A DNA stretch of 64,000 nucleotides from Camelus bactrianus (taxonomy: Eukaryota; Chordata; Mammalia; Artiodactyla; Camelidae): assembly GCF_048773025.1 (NCBI RefSeq), contig NC_133552.1, positions 20,203,001 through 20,267,000 of the forward strand, written 5' to 3'. Below are positions 10,670-22,269 of the stretch, one piece after another (within the stretch, counting starts at the first letter, position 1; each line of letters starts with the position of its first letter). The translations under genes were made by a program, and so were the position numbers. Under the pieces are notes generated by a model. That model saw nothing but the letters and a program-made list of their open reading frames with translations. It was not told where the DNA came from and did no database searches.

Positions 10670-11390
10670 CCTCATTTCTTGCCCATAGTAGTAAAATGAC
10701 TTCCTTACTGTCCTTTTCACCAACAACCTTCTCCCACTTAACCCTATTTCCAGAATGATCTATTTAGCACATGCAACTGGCTGTATAATTTTCCCATTTG
10801 AAACCGGTCAGTGGCCTATGATTACTTAAAATAAAGTCCGAGCTCTTTACAAACCCTTTCTTCATTTTTTTGCATTGGTACCTTTAGGCTTATCCCCATC
10901 ACTCTCTGCTTAGTACTTAAAGTTCTAGTTTTAGAACATAAAGAATTATTTATAATTTTCCTGTACACTATGCTCTTCATTTCAAACCCCTGCATCTGTG
11001 TTCATGCTGATAATTTATTCACACAACAAGCATTTATGAAGACCAGCTGTCAGTCGGGCACTGTGATAGGTGCAAGGGGGTACGATGCTGGGAGAGATAT
11101 CTAGTTGTCCCCACAACTTTCCAGTCTCAGAGCAGGTGACAACTCCTCCTAGGCTTCTCCCTGAGATTCTTCTAAGAGCCCTTTCTCTCTTGTCCCTCAC
11201 TCACCTTTATCCAATCACTTTCTTCATTATAGTGTCTTTATCTATTTACCTGAGTGTCTTCCCCAGTAAACTATGAGCCCCTTGAGGATGTGAAATCTGT
11301 ATTATTCATTATTTACCCTCATCACCCAGCAAAATGCCTGGCACAGAGCAGGCACTGAGTTAGTGTTGTTGAATAAAGTGAGTCCTCCTC
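10670..11390 (+). mobile_element. L2 LINE, sense, interrupted in the middle
   Basis: The first part (10670-10985) shows gcaactggctgtataatttt and aataaagtccgagctctt. The second (11150-11390) shows ctatgagccccttgaggatg, gcaaaatgcctggcacagag and an end gttgaataaagtgag. Between them, 11010-11110 reads as an L2 tail in the opposite orientation (catttatgaagaccagctgt, gggcactgtgataggtgc). The simplest reading is one L2 broken by another L2 piece. Confidence 0.6.
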
Positions 11391-11804
11391 AGTCTTAAAA
11401 TATTGAAGCAGCAATACATATGCAAAAATATGTCTGATTAGGTGTTTCTGAGTAGATGAATTTCAGAAATAACCAGTATGGCAGATATCATCACCACCAC
11501 AAGCATGCACTATATGCTCCTGTGCAAACCAGGCTCTATTAGCCTCCTAGGAAAGGTAGAAGAAAAAGCCTTAAAAGATACTCAGAAGGGACTGTGTTCA
11601 AACTCATATGTATTGAATCCCTGAACAAATGTCCCATCAGTCCTGACTATAGATCTTATGTTTCTTTCTGTTGTACCAAGCTGCCTCTCATAAAACAGTA
11701 CACGGGTTTCACCAAAGGTCCCCATTCAAAATAGAGATGCTTAATATGCGTATATTCATGTTTTATTTTTATTTAAAAAATCTACCTTAAAATGGTTAAA
11801 AAGA
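11391..11804. other. Intergenic stretch, nothing recognised
   Basis: No coding resemblance and no repeat identified. Confidence 0.4.
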
Positions 11805-11995
11805 GGGACTCTGGGGCCATGGGTCCGGTGATGAAATCCAGGCCCTACCACTTACTGCCTTGGTGGCCGATGTTTCTGTGCCTTGGTTAACTTATTTGAA
11901 CAATAAAGAAAGCAGAATTTACCTTATGGGGTTGTAAGAAATACAATATGAGTCAACATAGCCAAAGCTTTTAGAACAAAGCTTAATGTGTGCAT
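11805..11995 (+). mobile_element. MIR SINE, sense
   Basis: Landmarks in order: actctggggccatgggtccg, ccaggccctaccacttactg, gccttggttaacttatttga, accttatggggttgtaagaa and cttttagaacaaagcttaat. These follow the MIR consensus order. Ancient. Confidence 0.75.
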
Positions 11996-13232
11996 GTTCC
12001 TGTTTTTTCTCCTTCTTCTTCCTCTTCTTCTTCTTGTAATTATTTCTATGATCACTACACGGCATCATTTATCAGCCAGTGACATTTCTGTCCTCATCAG
12101 TCAGTAGTGGACACTGTGGAAAGACACCAAGGAAAAGAGCTGTCCCAAAGTCTATGCACTTTGTTTAGTCCAATAATTAGGAATCTTCCAAGAATGGTCA
12201 TTTCAGGTTCTTATCTTTAAACATAAATCCAGTGGGCATGAAAAGGAACACAAGAACTGAAGCAATAAAATCTCTACTAGAATAAAGGATAGCCAACTAT
12301 GGTTGGAAATGATTGGTGAGAGCAGAGGAAGACTTGGAAGAATTACTGAACAAGTAAGGAACACATTGGAGAGCAGCTGCAGGGTTGCATAGCCGGTGAG
12401 CCTCAGTGGTGCAGGGGCCAAGCTCAGGACCACAGGGCTGAGGACAAGACCTTCAGAAAAAGCTGGGTGTGTCAGTATGCCCTGCTGAGTCAAGCAGAGA
12501 CATTCTGTGGAAGTATTTCTACCATGCTTGATTTTCATTCTCATAATGTGGGCATTTTAAAAGGTAAACTTAATTTTTTCTCTGGAAAATTCACTCATTT
12601 TTCGATGGTGAAATAGTTTCGACAAAGAAAATCATTGAAAAATGTGTAAGATCACTATTAGTAGGAAGTAATCTGTTTGGCTATGTTAATACATTGAAAC
12701 CTAATTTTTAAATTATTATTAGCATACCTACTAGCGTACCACAGGACATGGGGCAAACAACTGCATAACCTCATTTTATTTTTGACATTTGCCTTTACAG
12801 TTGACATTTATTCTTCCTATACACAATGGCAATGAAATTGTGTGACTCATCTGTAAAGAGATTAATAAGAATATGGACTTCCTTAATATTTTCCAAGGAA
12901 AATTAACATTTCTAAGAGCCTTGTGCTGAATGACACCAACCATTTTGGACCAGGGAAATTCACAGATAAAATCCACTGCCTTGAAAAGTAAATGTCTATT
13001 CTCAGAATTTTCAAGCCCCAAACAGACAAAGGATTGGTGGAGATGTTGCAGAATAGATTAATCATCAGATGAGAAATGAATCTAGATAGTCTTTAAGGTT
13101 GTCTTCAGTCCTGAGATATAAAGTCAGTATCTTAATTGGCCTTTCCAGCTGTCATGAGTTGCAGTTTGCAAAATGTTTTGAAATGAAAAATATTCCACAT
13201 GAACTCAGATTTCTGTATTCATAATCTGCATC
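11996..13232. other. Intergenic stretch, no gene seen
   Basis: A pyrimidine tract (TTC repeats) lies at about 12008-12036. Open frames of up to 113 codons on the minus strand show no family features. Nothing else recognised. Confidence 0.4.
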
Positions 13233-13417
13233 ATTGTTGCCCAATAGACATTCTGCCATGTTGAGAATGTTCTAGATTCATGCTGTCCAACATGGTAGCC
13301 ATTAGGCACGGGTAGCTATGGAGGACTTGAAATGTGCTTAGTGCAAGTGAGGAAATGAATTTCCTCAGCTTCTCACCAGTCACTGAGCCTGGTGGCTACC
13401 ATATTGGAAAGCACAGA
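13233..13417. mobile_element. hAT-Charlie-type non-autonomous DNA transposon (MER58/MER3-like)
   Basis: Contains gctgtccaacatggtagcca (13285-13304) and, at the other end, ggtggctaccatattggaa (13391-13409): opposed copies of the characteristic subterminal repeat. Between them are acttgaaatgtgcttagtgc and gaggaaatgaatttcc. The exact family name is uncertain. Confidence 0.65.
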
Positions 13418-14569
13418 TCTATATTCACTTTTCTTTACCCCTGATTTATAAATACTCATTAGTATTTTGCATTTAAACATCATTTCACAGAAACTCAGGC
13501 CCAGTATGACCCACGGACCTTAGAAGCAGACCAAGTGAATAGAGTTCTTGATAGAGCTGAGAAAAAAAGTTCAGCTTTACTCCAATTCCAGTGCCTGGCA
13601 CAGAATATCCATCAAAAAAATATTAGTCAGATTTTCTTTGAATTCTTTGAATCTCTTAATTCAAACATTGAATTCACTCAATCTCATAGCTTCTTTTAAA
13701 GAAAGCATCAGTTTCTTATTTCATTTTTACTGTGCCAAAAGTCCAAGAATAATAAAAGTTCAAGAACTTCATGAACCAGCTCAGCACATGAACTCACAGA
13801 TTAGTCAACAGCTTAAACAAACAAGACTGGCCAGCTGGTCTTTGCTCTCTTTGACCACAGTCTGGGACATGGACGAAGGATATTTAGGAAAGGCTTTGTG
13901 AGTATTTCTCTCACCTCATCACACAACCCCCTTGCTCCAAACCCATCAGTTTAACCTGCAAAACATTTGGCTGATCACAAACAAGATGGCAGCTGGTCCT
14001 GGAGACCACTCCAGCCAACCCACAGTTATGCTCAGGAACGTCTCTCTCCATGGGACCCAGGTGAACTCACATCGTGTAGAGCCCCAGCCCAGTAAGACAG
14101 TGTGTCCTCCTGCCCCTGCCCACCACAGACCTGCAGCCACAGGGTGGATGACTATTGCTACACGGTCTCTCACTTTTTTGTTGTTTGATGTCCAAGGGGG
14201 ACAGTTTTGCAGCACCAAGAAGAGTTTAGACAAATAAACAGGATCAGGACATACTATAATTAATGGGCTCCACCACACAACCAAACTGCCCAGCTTCATA
14301 GTTTCAGACTATTTTGGATTCACCATAGAACTTTGCTTTTTCTGCAACTGCTCCATTTAGAAGAAGAGCATGTCCAGTCTAGGCTGGGACTGAGTGGGTG
14401 GTTCATGCAGTGCCTGCTGTCTAAGACTGAAGTCTTGCATGCAGTGTGTCTGTGGGTTGGTTTTCTCCACTGCTCTCTAACTGGCATAAAGAGTGGAGGA
14501 CCCTAGGCCTATGGACACTAAAGACTGGGAAATACTCCCGTGCCAGAGTTTACCATAGCCAGAAATGAA
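13418..14569. other. Intergenic stretch, no gene seen
   Basis: Open frames of 117 codons on either strand lack conserved features and overlap one another. No repeat was identified. Confidence 0.4.
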
Positions 14570-14984
14570 TGGGCTTTGTTTTGGGTTGTATACCCCTCAA
14601 AATTCATACTTTTTGAAATCCTAACCCCCAGGACCTCAGAATGCGATCATATTTAAATATTTACAGAGGTAATTAAGTTAAAATGAGATCATAAGGGGGG
14701 GGCCCTAATCTAATATGGCTGGGATCCTTCTAAGAAGAGGGAATTTGGCCACTAACACATACAAAGAGAAGATGATATGAAGACACAGGGAGAAGACGGT
14801 TATCTATAAGCCAAGGAAAGAGGCTGAGAACAGATCCCTCCCTCACACCCCTCAGAAGGAACCAACCTTATTGACCCTTTGATCTCAGACTTCTAGTCTC
14901 TAGAACTGTGAGAAAATAGACTTTTGTTATTTAAGTCACCTCGTCCATGGCACCTTGTATGGCAGCCCTGTTAAAGTAAACAGA
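14570..14984 (+). mobile_element. MLT1 (A/B-like) LTR fossil, nearly full length
   Basis: Runs from ttttgggttgtatacccctc through cctaacccccaggacctcag, ttaagttaaaatgagatcat, agacacagggagaagacggt and agaactgtgagaaaataga to ggcagccctgttaaagtaaa. This is a solo LTR of the ERVL-MaLR group with no internal region nearby. Ancient placental-mammal age; nearly full length with ordinary decay. Confidence 0.88.
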
Positions 14985-16329
14985 CTTCTTCCAGCCCCAT
15001 CTCTATAGGACCATAAACTTCTCAGTAGGGATATGATCTCTTTGCCTCATATCTTCCTTTACCATCTCGACCATAGAGCCAGAAGAAACACCAGGGCACC
15101 CTTCTGCCCTAGATGGGAGCTGTTTTTCCTCCCCTGGACACCTTTATCCAAACTGTAGCAGGTAATTTGTGGCAGTTCTTTTGATGCCTCTCTCCCTTTG
15201 CTCTCCTTTTTCTCATTCCCCAGAGTAAATTAATCTCTAGAGCCCCAGGAAGCATCTTCAGGATCCAGCCCGTCCCCAGGGAGGCCAGGGAAGCTCTGAG
15301 GGATTCCCAGAATTCAGGCCAATTCTCCCAAAGTTGGCCTTAGGAAAAACCTAGGCTTCCATAGAAAGTAGCTCTTACCAGCTGTTTCTGGTCCAAGCGG
15401 TATTCTGAAAGGATCCGTGGAAATAAAATGCCGACTGCATAAAATACCCCCTTCCCTATCCTGGCCCCTATGTAGTCAAAATTATTAATGAAATGAATGA
15501 TATTGCCTCTAATTTTGTTCAGAAGATGAGATGTCTTTATTTTCTTGCCCATTACAAATACACCATTCCATTTGCTATTTAGTGTTGCCCTATTACCCCC
15601 ACTATATTAGAGAGTTGGCCATATTTAGAGAACCCCAAAGGCAACTGAAGACCACGGGAGACTCTCCTGCCCTCCTGATGTCTATCCTATTCTGGATCTA
15701 GATCCCCGAGAGAGCTGGACCTCAGGGATTGAGAGCAGGGGCCAGAGCCAACTGGAAGATAAGAAAACATTCAGCTTAGACTGCTTCCGGCTTTGTTAGC
15801 TAAAGCTGGCATCTAATCCATCAACACCTGGTGCTGCACCATGTAGAGGAGGCCTTGGGAGAAGTAGATCAACTCCAGCCCTCAAGGGTTCCACCGTCTA
15901 TAAGAGGAGCTTATACTCAAAGGGGGCTTGAATGAGGAAGAGTGCTGAAAAATAGGGAACTTCTTAATAGTGCTGGGCGCCTGAGACAGGGATTTGAGCC
16001 AACTCACTGATAAAGCACTTGCCAGAAAAACCATGGTCAAGGGAAAAAAACATGGCCGTTTCATACTGCAGCACTAACCTATCCTTGCTCAGTCTCCTAA
16101 TTTTACAGAGATTTAGAACACAAGGAGTATCAGTGGTCCAGACTGCCCAGCCCTCAGATTCACTGCCCCTTCAGGGATAAAAGCGGGAGTCAGAACTCTC
16201 AGGGAGGAAGTAGCCACACATTTTACCCAAGGATCTCATTTCAAGTATTTAAAAACATTCTCCACCATTAAGTTCTCCTTTCTCATTAACTCAACCCAAT
16301 AAACTGTCATTTTAATCACTTTTTAAATA
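14985..16329. other. Intergenic stretch, nothing recognised
   Basis: No convincing coding region and no repeat family recognised, so this is relatively repeat-poor. Confidence 0.4.
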
Positions 16330-17235
16330 TTTTTCTTATGAAATTTTAATTTAATATGAAAGTAATATGCACCTATAAGAAAATATATATATAAAAATAT
16401 TAAAAAAGAAGTAATCACTCATAATCTCTCACTGGTGAAATCTGTGTAAATAACTTAGCACATGAATAGCCTATATAGTCATATAAATATGTTTACATTA
16501 CTTAGATTGCACTGTACATGCCCATGTATGTCCTGTTCTTTTTTACTTGCTATTGTTATAAATATTCCTCTTCATCGATAAATACTCTTTATAAATATCA
16601 CCATTGTAAGTAAAGGTTTGACCCTATTTTTTGGTTGTCATGTTTATTTTAACATCACAGCTATATGATATGACACTAAAAATAAATCATTAAGCTTTCG
16701 ATTTTAAATTACAGATTATTTGTACATCAGATAGACTCAGCCTATGTCTAAAAGCCACCTAATCACCAAAGCCCTGGGCTTAGGGTCAAAACAGGAAGAA
16801 GCAGGATTCCTGAGATGGAGCACGTGTTAAATTCATCACTTTTTTCCCCAACTATTGAGTAGTTTGTTCTTTGGGGACAGAAAATATCCATGGTATCAAA
16901 ACAGCCACAACAAAGTGTCTTACTTTCCAGTTTAATGATGACACCCCATCATTTACCTAGCCTTTGCTTACTGCTGGACTTTAAAATTGTTTCCAACGTT
17001 TGGCTTTCGTATGTAATTTTGTGATGAACTTTGCTGGGTACAGACCTTTTGCTGATATTCATATTATATCTTTAGGCTAGATTCCTAGAAGAATTATTAG
17101 ATGAAAAGGTAAAATTTTAAGGTTCTTGAAGCTGTAAGTTACACTCTTGCAGCCAATGTCATCTTCAAAGAGCATGACCTTTCATAGTCTTAAATTGTGC
17201 CAGTCAACATCCTCCTCACCAGATCCAGTAACAAC
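16330..17235 (-). mobile_element. Old L1M LINE 3' region, antisense
   Basis: Antisense L1 landmarks in order: agtaatcactcataatctct, tatagtcatataaatatgtt, gacaccccatcatttaccta, attgtttccaacgtttggct, ggctagattcctagaagaat and gccagtcaacatcctcctca. The order matches older mammalian L1M 3' sequence. The copy is broken and lacks the L1 5' part. Confidence 0.65.
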
Positions 17236-17307
17236 AGTTTCTTTAAACTTTCAGCTCCTCTCAAAGGAGTGATAAGATTCTAGACTTCCAAGGAATATAA
17301 AATATGT

Positions 17308-17335
17308 CTTGGATGCTTGGATGCTTGGATGCTTG
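17308..17335. repeat. Short tandem repeat, 8-base unit
   Basis: The unit GGATGCTT is repeated about three and a half times. Confidence 0.85.
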
Positions 17336-18599
17336 CGCACTTCAAGACTCTTCAACTCTGATGGACAAGCCTTTGGAGTTCACTCTCCTAGGAAATCGTA
17401 GGCTGGTCTCTCCCCAGGCCTTTGGAAGTCCTATCTCAACAATAAAAAAAAGAAAAGAAAACTGACACAGTGAACCCATTGACTAAACCAAAAACCTAGC
17501 ATGGCAAGTATGCAGTAAAGGTGGGGCCTGCAATGGCAAAGAGCTTAGACACGGCCTCCACCCACGTGGGTTTAATTTTTGTGGGTGAATGAATATATGT
17601 AAGTGGCACCATGAAGTCAGATGGGGAAGCCTTCCTGCCCAGCTGGGAAAGCCTGTGGACGACATGGTGCAACCCGACCTTTCCATAGCCAGCACAGCCG
17701 GCCCCGCTTCCAAGCCCTCCCACACGCTTGGAAGAGAAGCCTTTGGGAGTTTATCTTCTCCATGTTCAACGTGGAGAGGTGATACAGAGAGCAAAGAGGC
17801 AATTGAAACCCCAAATCTGGGAAGAGGAGAAGAGATGGCCCTCCCAGATCCTTTGTAAGGCCTTGCATTCAACGCCTCCATGAAAGTAGATGGTAAACAG
17901 GAAAACTCGCCACCAGCCTGACTCTGATCTACTATCTGCAAGGCCAGACTGGCAGGTCTCCTATGCAAATAAAGCCTCCTTGCTGTGCATCTAGGGCAGG
18001 TTTTATTTAAAGAGCAGTTGACCAAAACCTGGGGCTTTGGCGAGAACCCCGACCTTCGTGGACCCCAGGTCTGCTTATAGTACTTGTCTGTCAAGGATGT
18101 TTTTTGTCTCTTTCTTTACTTGTCTGTTTGTCGTCTCTCCAAATCTTTAGCAATTCAATAATAAACACCAGAAACCTAACTCCACTCAAAACATTCACAA
18201 ATGCACTGCAACCATGCTTAATGGCATTGAAGCGAAGGAAGTGGGGCTGGGGGAAACTGGGTGTTGGTGGGTGTTCCCAGTTCCTATGGTCACAGTCTTA
18301 GCCACAGCCTTAAAACACATGGTGTCGGGTTCTCAGCTAGCCCCCTCGGCGGGAAGAGCTGGGAGTTTCTGACCTCCTTTGGGGTTAAGGCTGCTGGTCT
18401 CCGTCTGCGTAAGCGAGTGGTCACAGTCCTTAATTGCAAAGGGGAAGTGGTCAGAAAACACACTCTGTCCTGGCGAGATTGATAACTTGTAAGATATCTT
18501 GGAAGGAAGCCAGGAAGTAACAATGAGGTTATATGTGAAACTAAATATACATGCATCACTCGTATGTTTGCTTATAATTTACAACGGATTCTGCAAAGG
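17336..18599. other. Repeat-poor, moderately GC-rich stretch
   Basis: Contains the longest open frame of the window (203 codons, minus strand, 17483-18094) but no domain, signal or resemblance was found. ATGCAAATAAAG at 17962-17973 combines an octamer and a poly(A)-type signal. A 12-base palindrome ACCCACGTGGGT lies at 17560-17571. It could be single-copy regulatory DNA or an unclassified old LTR. Confidence 0.35.
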
Positions 18600-18619
18600 A
18601 AAAAAAAAAAAAAAAAAAA
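18600..18619. repeat. Poly(A) run
   Basis: An uninterrupted run of about 20 A. No retroposed element was recognised directly upstream. Confidence 0.9.
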
Positions 18620-18769
18620 GCAGAGGGAAGGGAGTTTGAGATGCAGCCCGTAACAGAAGCCAGTAATATTCTTTGCTGCTTCCTTTCTTTGCTGAAGAGA
18701 ACATTTTGCAATCATAACAGTTCACGTTAAATCCAACACTGATGTCCTGGTTTATTGACTCAGTTAGTT

Positions 18770-18910
18770 TATCATAACACTCCTTTAAAACAGTCCTCTG
18801 CCCACATTTGACAGATGATGAAACCGAGGCCCAGAATGTTAAGTCATATTAAAGATCCCTAATTTCTAGTATAGCCAGGATTTGTTTTGGAGCAGATGGT
18901 TCCAGGCTCC
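18770..18910 (-). mobile_element. MIR SINE fragment, antisense
   Basis: The plus strand reads cacatttgacagatgatgaa, accgaggcccagaatgttaa and tagccaggatttg, the reverse complement of the MIR core. Confidence 0.65.
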
Positions 18911-19609
18911 TTTTTTGTTTGTTTGTTTTTTAACACCATTCTTTTCACCATTACACATTCCACATTACACCAGCTGCCGCTGAGGACAAAATAATTGCCA
19001 TCAAGTTCAAAAGCAACTTAGAGAAAAGGGGCATAAGTTTTAGATTGTGCTGCTGATGAAGTTGTTGCCATCCAGATCAAGTGACACTGATCAGGTAGTG
19101 GTTTTAAATTGGACAGTCACCCAGGGTGAGGCCTATGAGCTGGGAAACGTGTTTCTTTTGTGCTGCCTTCGCATTTCTTAAGAAGAAAGCAACCTGGAGA
19201 AATGAAATTGACTTTGACCATATGCACCTTTTAATCGGACACTGAATGTCATTTCTGTTCGGGGCCACGGCGTCATCTGTGCTGTCACTTTGTCACCTAA
19301 AGTGAAGGAATCGTGGAGTATGTTCTATTATTGACTCCTGGAGTTCAAAGCCGTTTAGTCTAGGAACAAAATAAAATGTTGTATGTTTGGTAGACAATGA
19401 ACTTGAGACCACAAAGCATACTTGGTGATCACAGGCCCATACTTTGTCTTCCAGGAAAAACATGAGAAAGAGTTTCTCTGCCCTTCCGAGCTGGCTCTGC
19501 TTAAAATGAAAGCCAAGGGCAAGGCTCCAGGGCTTTGATTTTTGTTCTTGAAGGTTGGTGAATTTTTTCAGAGCTTGCTTGGATGCCTTCATTGGGATGA
19601 CCCAGGAGA
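18911..19609. other. Repeat-poor intergenic stretch
   Basis: A T/G-rich run at about 18912-18930, otherwise apparently single-copy. It lies 18.4-19.1 kb upstream of the inferred TNFSF11 start. Confidence 0.35.
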
Positions 19610-20255
19610 CTGCGTTAAATCCAGCAAAAATTTATTGAGTACCTACTATGTAAAGAGTGTGTGAATTTTAGATATTCCACTATGTAAATTCTAGATATTG
19701 CGGAGTACACACACAAATTGAACAGGCAGAGGCCCTCTCTCCCAAGAGTTCATGGGGATAACAGAGTCATAATTATCTCCATTTGAAGGCAGACTGGAAA
19801 ATAGGCCTGGGACTTTGAATTAGAGGGGAAATAGTTCCATTTGAAGGGACGGGAGAAATGCCTTTGAGGAATGTGAGGTTTGAATTGGACTTCGTGAGTG
19901 AGTAGGATGCCAGTAGGTGAACAGGGGTAAAGAAGGGAGTTTCAGGTCAAGGAAATCCTTGGAGGAAGAGTGCGGCTGGGGGAGCTTACTCGGCGAGTCC
20001 AGGGTGAAGGGAGTGAGCCAGCATGGCCGTGAGTCCAGGGTGTGTCTGTGTGTGTGCACACCTACACGTGCCTGCATGTGGGGAGAAAAGGTGTATTACT
20101 CTAGTGAGGACTGGAAACACAGGCCAGGGCGATGCCACATGAGGGACCGGATTAGGGATTTTATACTGCACGGCACAGCGGCAGATGGTCATCCAGGCTT
20201 CTGAGCAGTTGAACGACAAGATCAGGACTTTAAGATTTGAAGCATCCTCCAGAGG
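19610..20255 (-). mobile_element. L2 LINE, antisense
   Basis: Plus-strand landmarks: aatttattgagtacctacta, ggccctctctcccaagagtt, gagggaccggattagggatt, cttctgagcagttgaacgac and aagatcaggactttaagatt, following the antisense L2 3' region. A TG-rich stretch interrupts at 20040-20082. The copy fades out just before the hormone-response motif at 20262. Confidence 0.55.
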
Positions 20256-20261
20256 TGCACC

Positions 20262-20284
20262 TGAGTCACAGGTCATGGTGACCT
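20262..20284. promoter_or_regulatory. Candidate composite AP-1 site and perfect estrogen response element
   Basis: TGAGTCA, the consensus AP-1 site, lies at 20262-20268. One base later AGGTCATGGTGACCT at 20270-20284 matches the palindromic ERE consensus (AGGTCA, three bases, TGACCT) at every position. It lies about 19.8 kb upstream of the inferred TNFSF11 start. Sequence match only; binding and conservation are not shown. Confidence 0.5.
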
Positions 20285-20586
20285 TGATCATCAGACTCAG
20301 AGGACGACTTGGAAAACCGTGTCCCTAAAGTCATTTCTGGCTCCCACGGGGCTTACACACTGCATGACGGATGGACTGGGTCAGTCTGGCCCTCACTTTT
20401 CCTTGCGGAATAATGACATGTGTATCCAATATTTCACCTGTAGTGTGGCATGGCAGGGAAACAGCTGCTGTGTGCCGTTACAGTTTTTGTAGGAACCACC
20501 AACCTCATGCTGATGGGCTCATTCATTTTCATGGAGCGTGAGGCCCAGGGAAGAGGGTTCATTCTGTCTCCACAGGGGCTGTAGAG

Positions 20587-21235
20587 AATGGTGTTAAGGG
20601 GGAGCCCAGGCTCCAGATACAGACGGAGAAGTTCACGTGCAAACCATAGACCCCTATTAGCTGGGTGACCTTCGGCAAACTGCATCACCTTCATTGGTTT
20701 GGTTTGATTAGTTTGCTAGGATTACTGCAACAAAGTACCACAAACTTGGCTTCAACATCAGAAATTCACTGTTTTACAGTTTGAGAGGCTGGAAGCGCAG
20801 GATCAAGGAGTCTGTGAGGTGGGTTGCTTCTGAGGGTTACAAAGGAAGGATCTGTCTCTGGGTTCCAGGTAGCTCTCTTCATGTTTACCTAGGGCTCTCC
20901 CTCTGTGCCTGTCTTTGGGTCCAAATTTCCCTTTCTCATAAGGACACCAGTTTATTGAACTAAGCCCCACCCTAATGGTCTCATTTTAACTCCATTACCT
21001 CTTTAAAGACCCCATCTCTAAATACAGTCACACTGAGGGCTAAGACTTCAACATAGGAATTTTGAGGGGACACAACTCAATACGTAACACTCAGTTTCCT
21101 CCACGTGTGAGAAGTCACTGGTAGCATTACCTGCCTGTTACATGTGATGAGAAATAAAGTCTCTCAAGCTTATGAATTTCCTTGCAACAGTGCTTGGCAC
21201 ATAGTAAGTGTGTAGCGAATAACAGCTAGTGTTAC
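20587..21235 (+). mobile_element. MIR SINE split by an MLT1 LTR
   Basis: The left part (20587-20700) has gaatggtgttaagggggagc, tattagctgggtgaccttcg and gcaaactgcatcacctt. The right part (21091-21235) continues with tcagtttcctccacgtgtga, ttacctgcctgttacatgtg and acagtgcttggcacatagta. The halves join in correct MIR order across the LTR, showing the MIR is older. Confidence 0.75.
20707..21090 (-). mobile_element. MLT1A-like LTR fossil inserted in a MIR
   Basis: The reverse complement of an MLT1A-type LTR: gattagtttgctaggattac, accacaaacttggcttcaac, ttataaggacaccag-like and taatggtctcattttaactc, then acctctttaaagaccccatc and gacttcaacataggaattt. Nearly full length, solo, ERVL-MaLR group, ancient. 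Confidence 0.88.
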
Positions 21236-22269
21236 ACAAATTAACAAGGGAATATACAATGTTCTCCAACCCTGCCCATCTGTCTAGATCGCTCCCGCTG
21301 TGCTTTCAAAGGGAAGTTGGGCCGACTGATGTGGAAGCAAACCATCAAAATTCCATTACTGTTCATTATAAAGGTGGTCACAGTCACTCTCAAGCCGCTT
21401 TCCACAGTTTTGAATGTATATATTCTTCATGGAGCAAAGTTTCCTATTATAAACAGAAAAAAAAAAAAAAGGAATCCGGCAAGACTTTGAGATTTTTCTC
21501 TTGGAAAGTATAAACCTCACTGCCCTTTTAAATGCAGACTGACAGCAGTCTGATTGATGAGCTGGTACAACCAAGGCCAGTTGGAGTGGCAGCGTTGTGA
21601 CCGACGCTGCCTTAGCGTCCCCCTTGCCGGATGGAAGAGCCAGGGCAGCCCTGGGAAACAGGCTGTGTTTAACTGCCAGTGCCGAGTCAGCAGCAAGTGT
21701 GTAAGGATGGTTATTTGTGGGAGGCACGGAAGAGTGGCTATTATTTTAAAAGAACTTCTCATAGAAAGAATGTTGGATTTAAAATAAATAAATGGGCTCA
21801 TGGAAGCTGAATAAAACTGTAATGTAAGTCAAATGCTGACTGTTAGACCGTGTCCATCCACAGCTCATGAAAACAGCTGTCACTAGTTCTGTCCTTTCAG
21901 GATTCACATGATAATAATTGTGGGTAGCAAAATGCTTCTAAAATAATAGCTCATATAATTGATAATGTTTACTTTATAATTTTTGAACTATAGCTCAGAT
22001 TGGGCATGGCCCTGGCTCTAGTGACATAAGATGCTATACATGTTTCGTTGATTTTTTTTCACGTTTTAGCATCTCCAAAATGGAAACATATCTTAAAATT
22101 GATGTGATAAGAAGGCACATGTCTTAGTTTAATTGACAGCATTTTTGTTTGTTTCTTAGTGGTACCTAAATACTGCCACGGTGAAGATCAAAGGTAACAG
22201 ATTCGAAGAAATGTGGTAGCAACTCTAAACTTATTTGAATTTCCTTTGGGACTAGAAACATGACTCGCT
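21236..22269. other. Repeat-poor intergenic stretch
   Basis: An A-run at 21460-21474. Otherwise no repeat and no coding resemblance recognised. At 20.8-21.8 kb upstream of TNFSF11, it lies near the distance of reported mouse distal enhancers, but homology cannot be judged here. Confidence 0.35.

Noticed and set aside
13946-14299. Overlapping 117- and 101-codon frames on opposite strands
   Set aside because: Mutual shadows with no domain, signal or repeat support.
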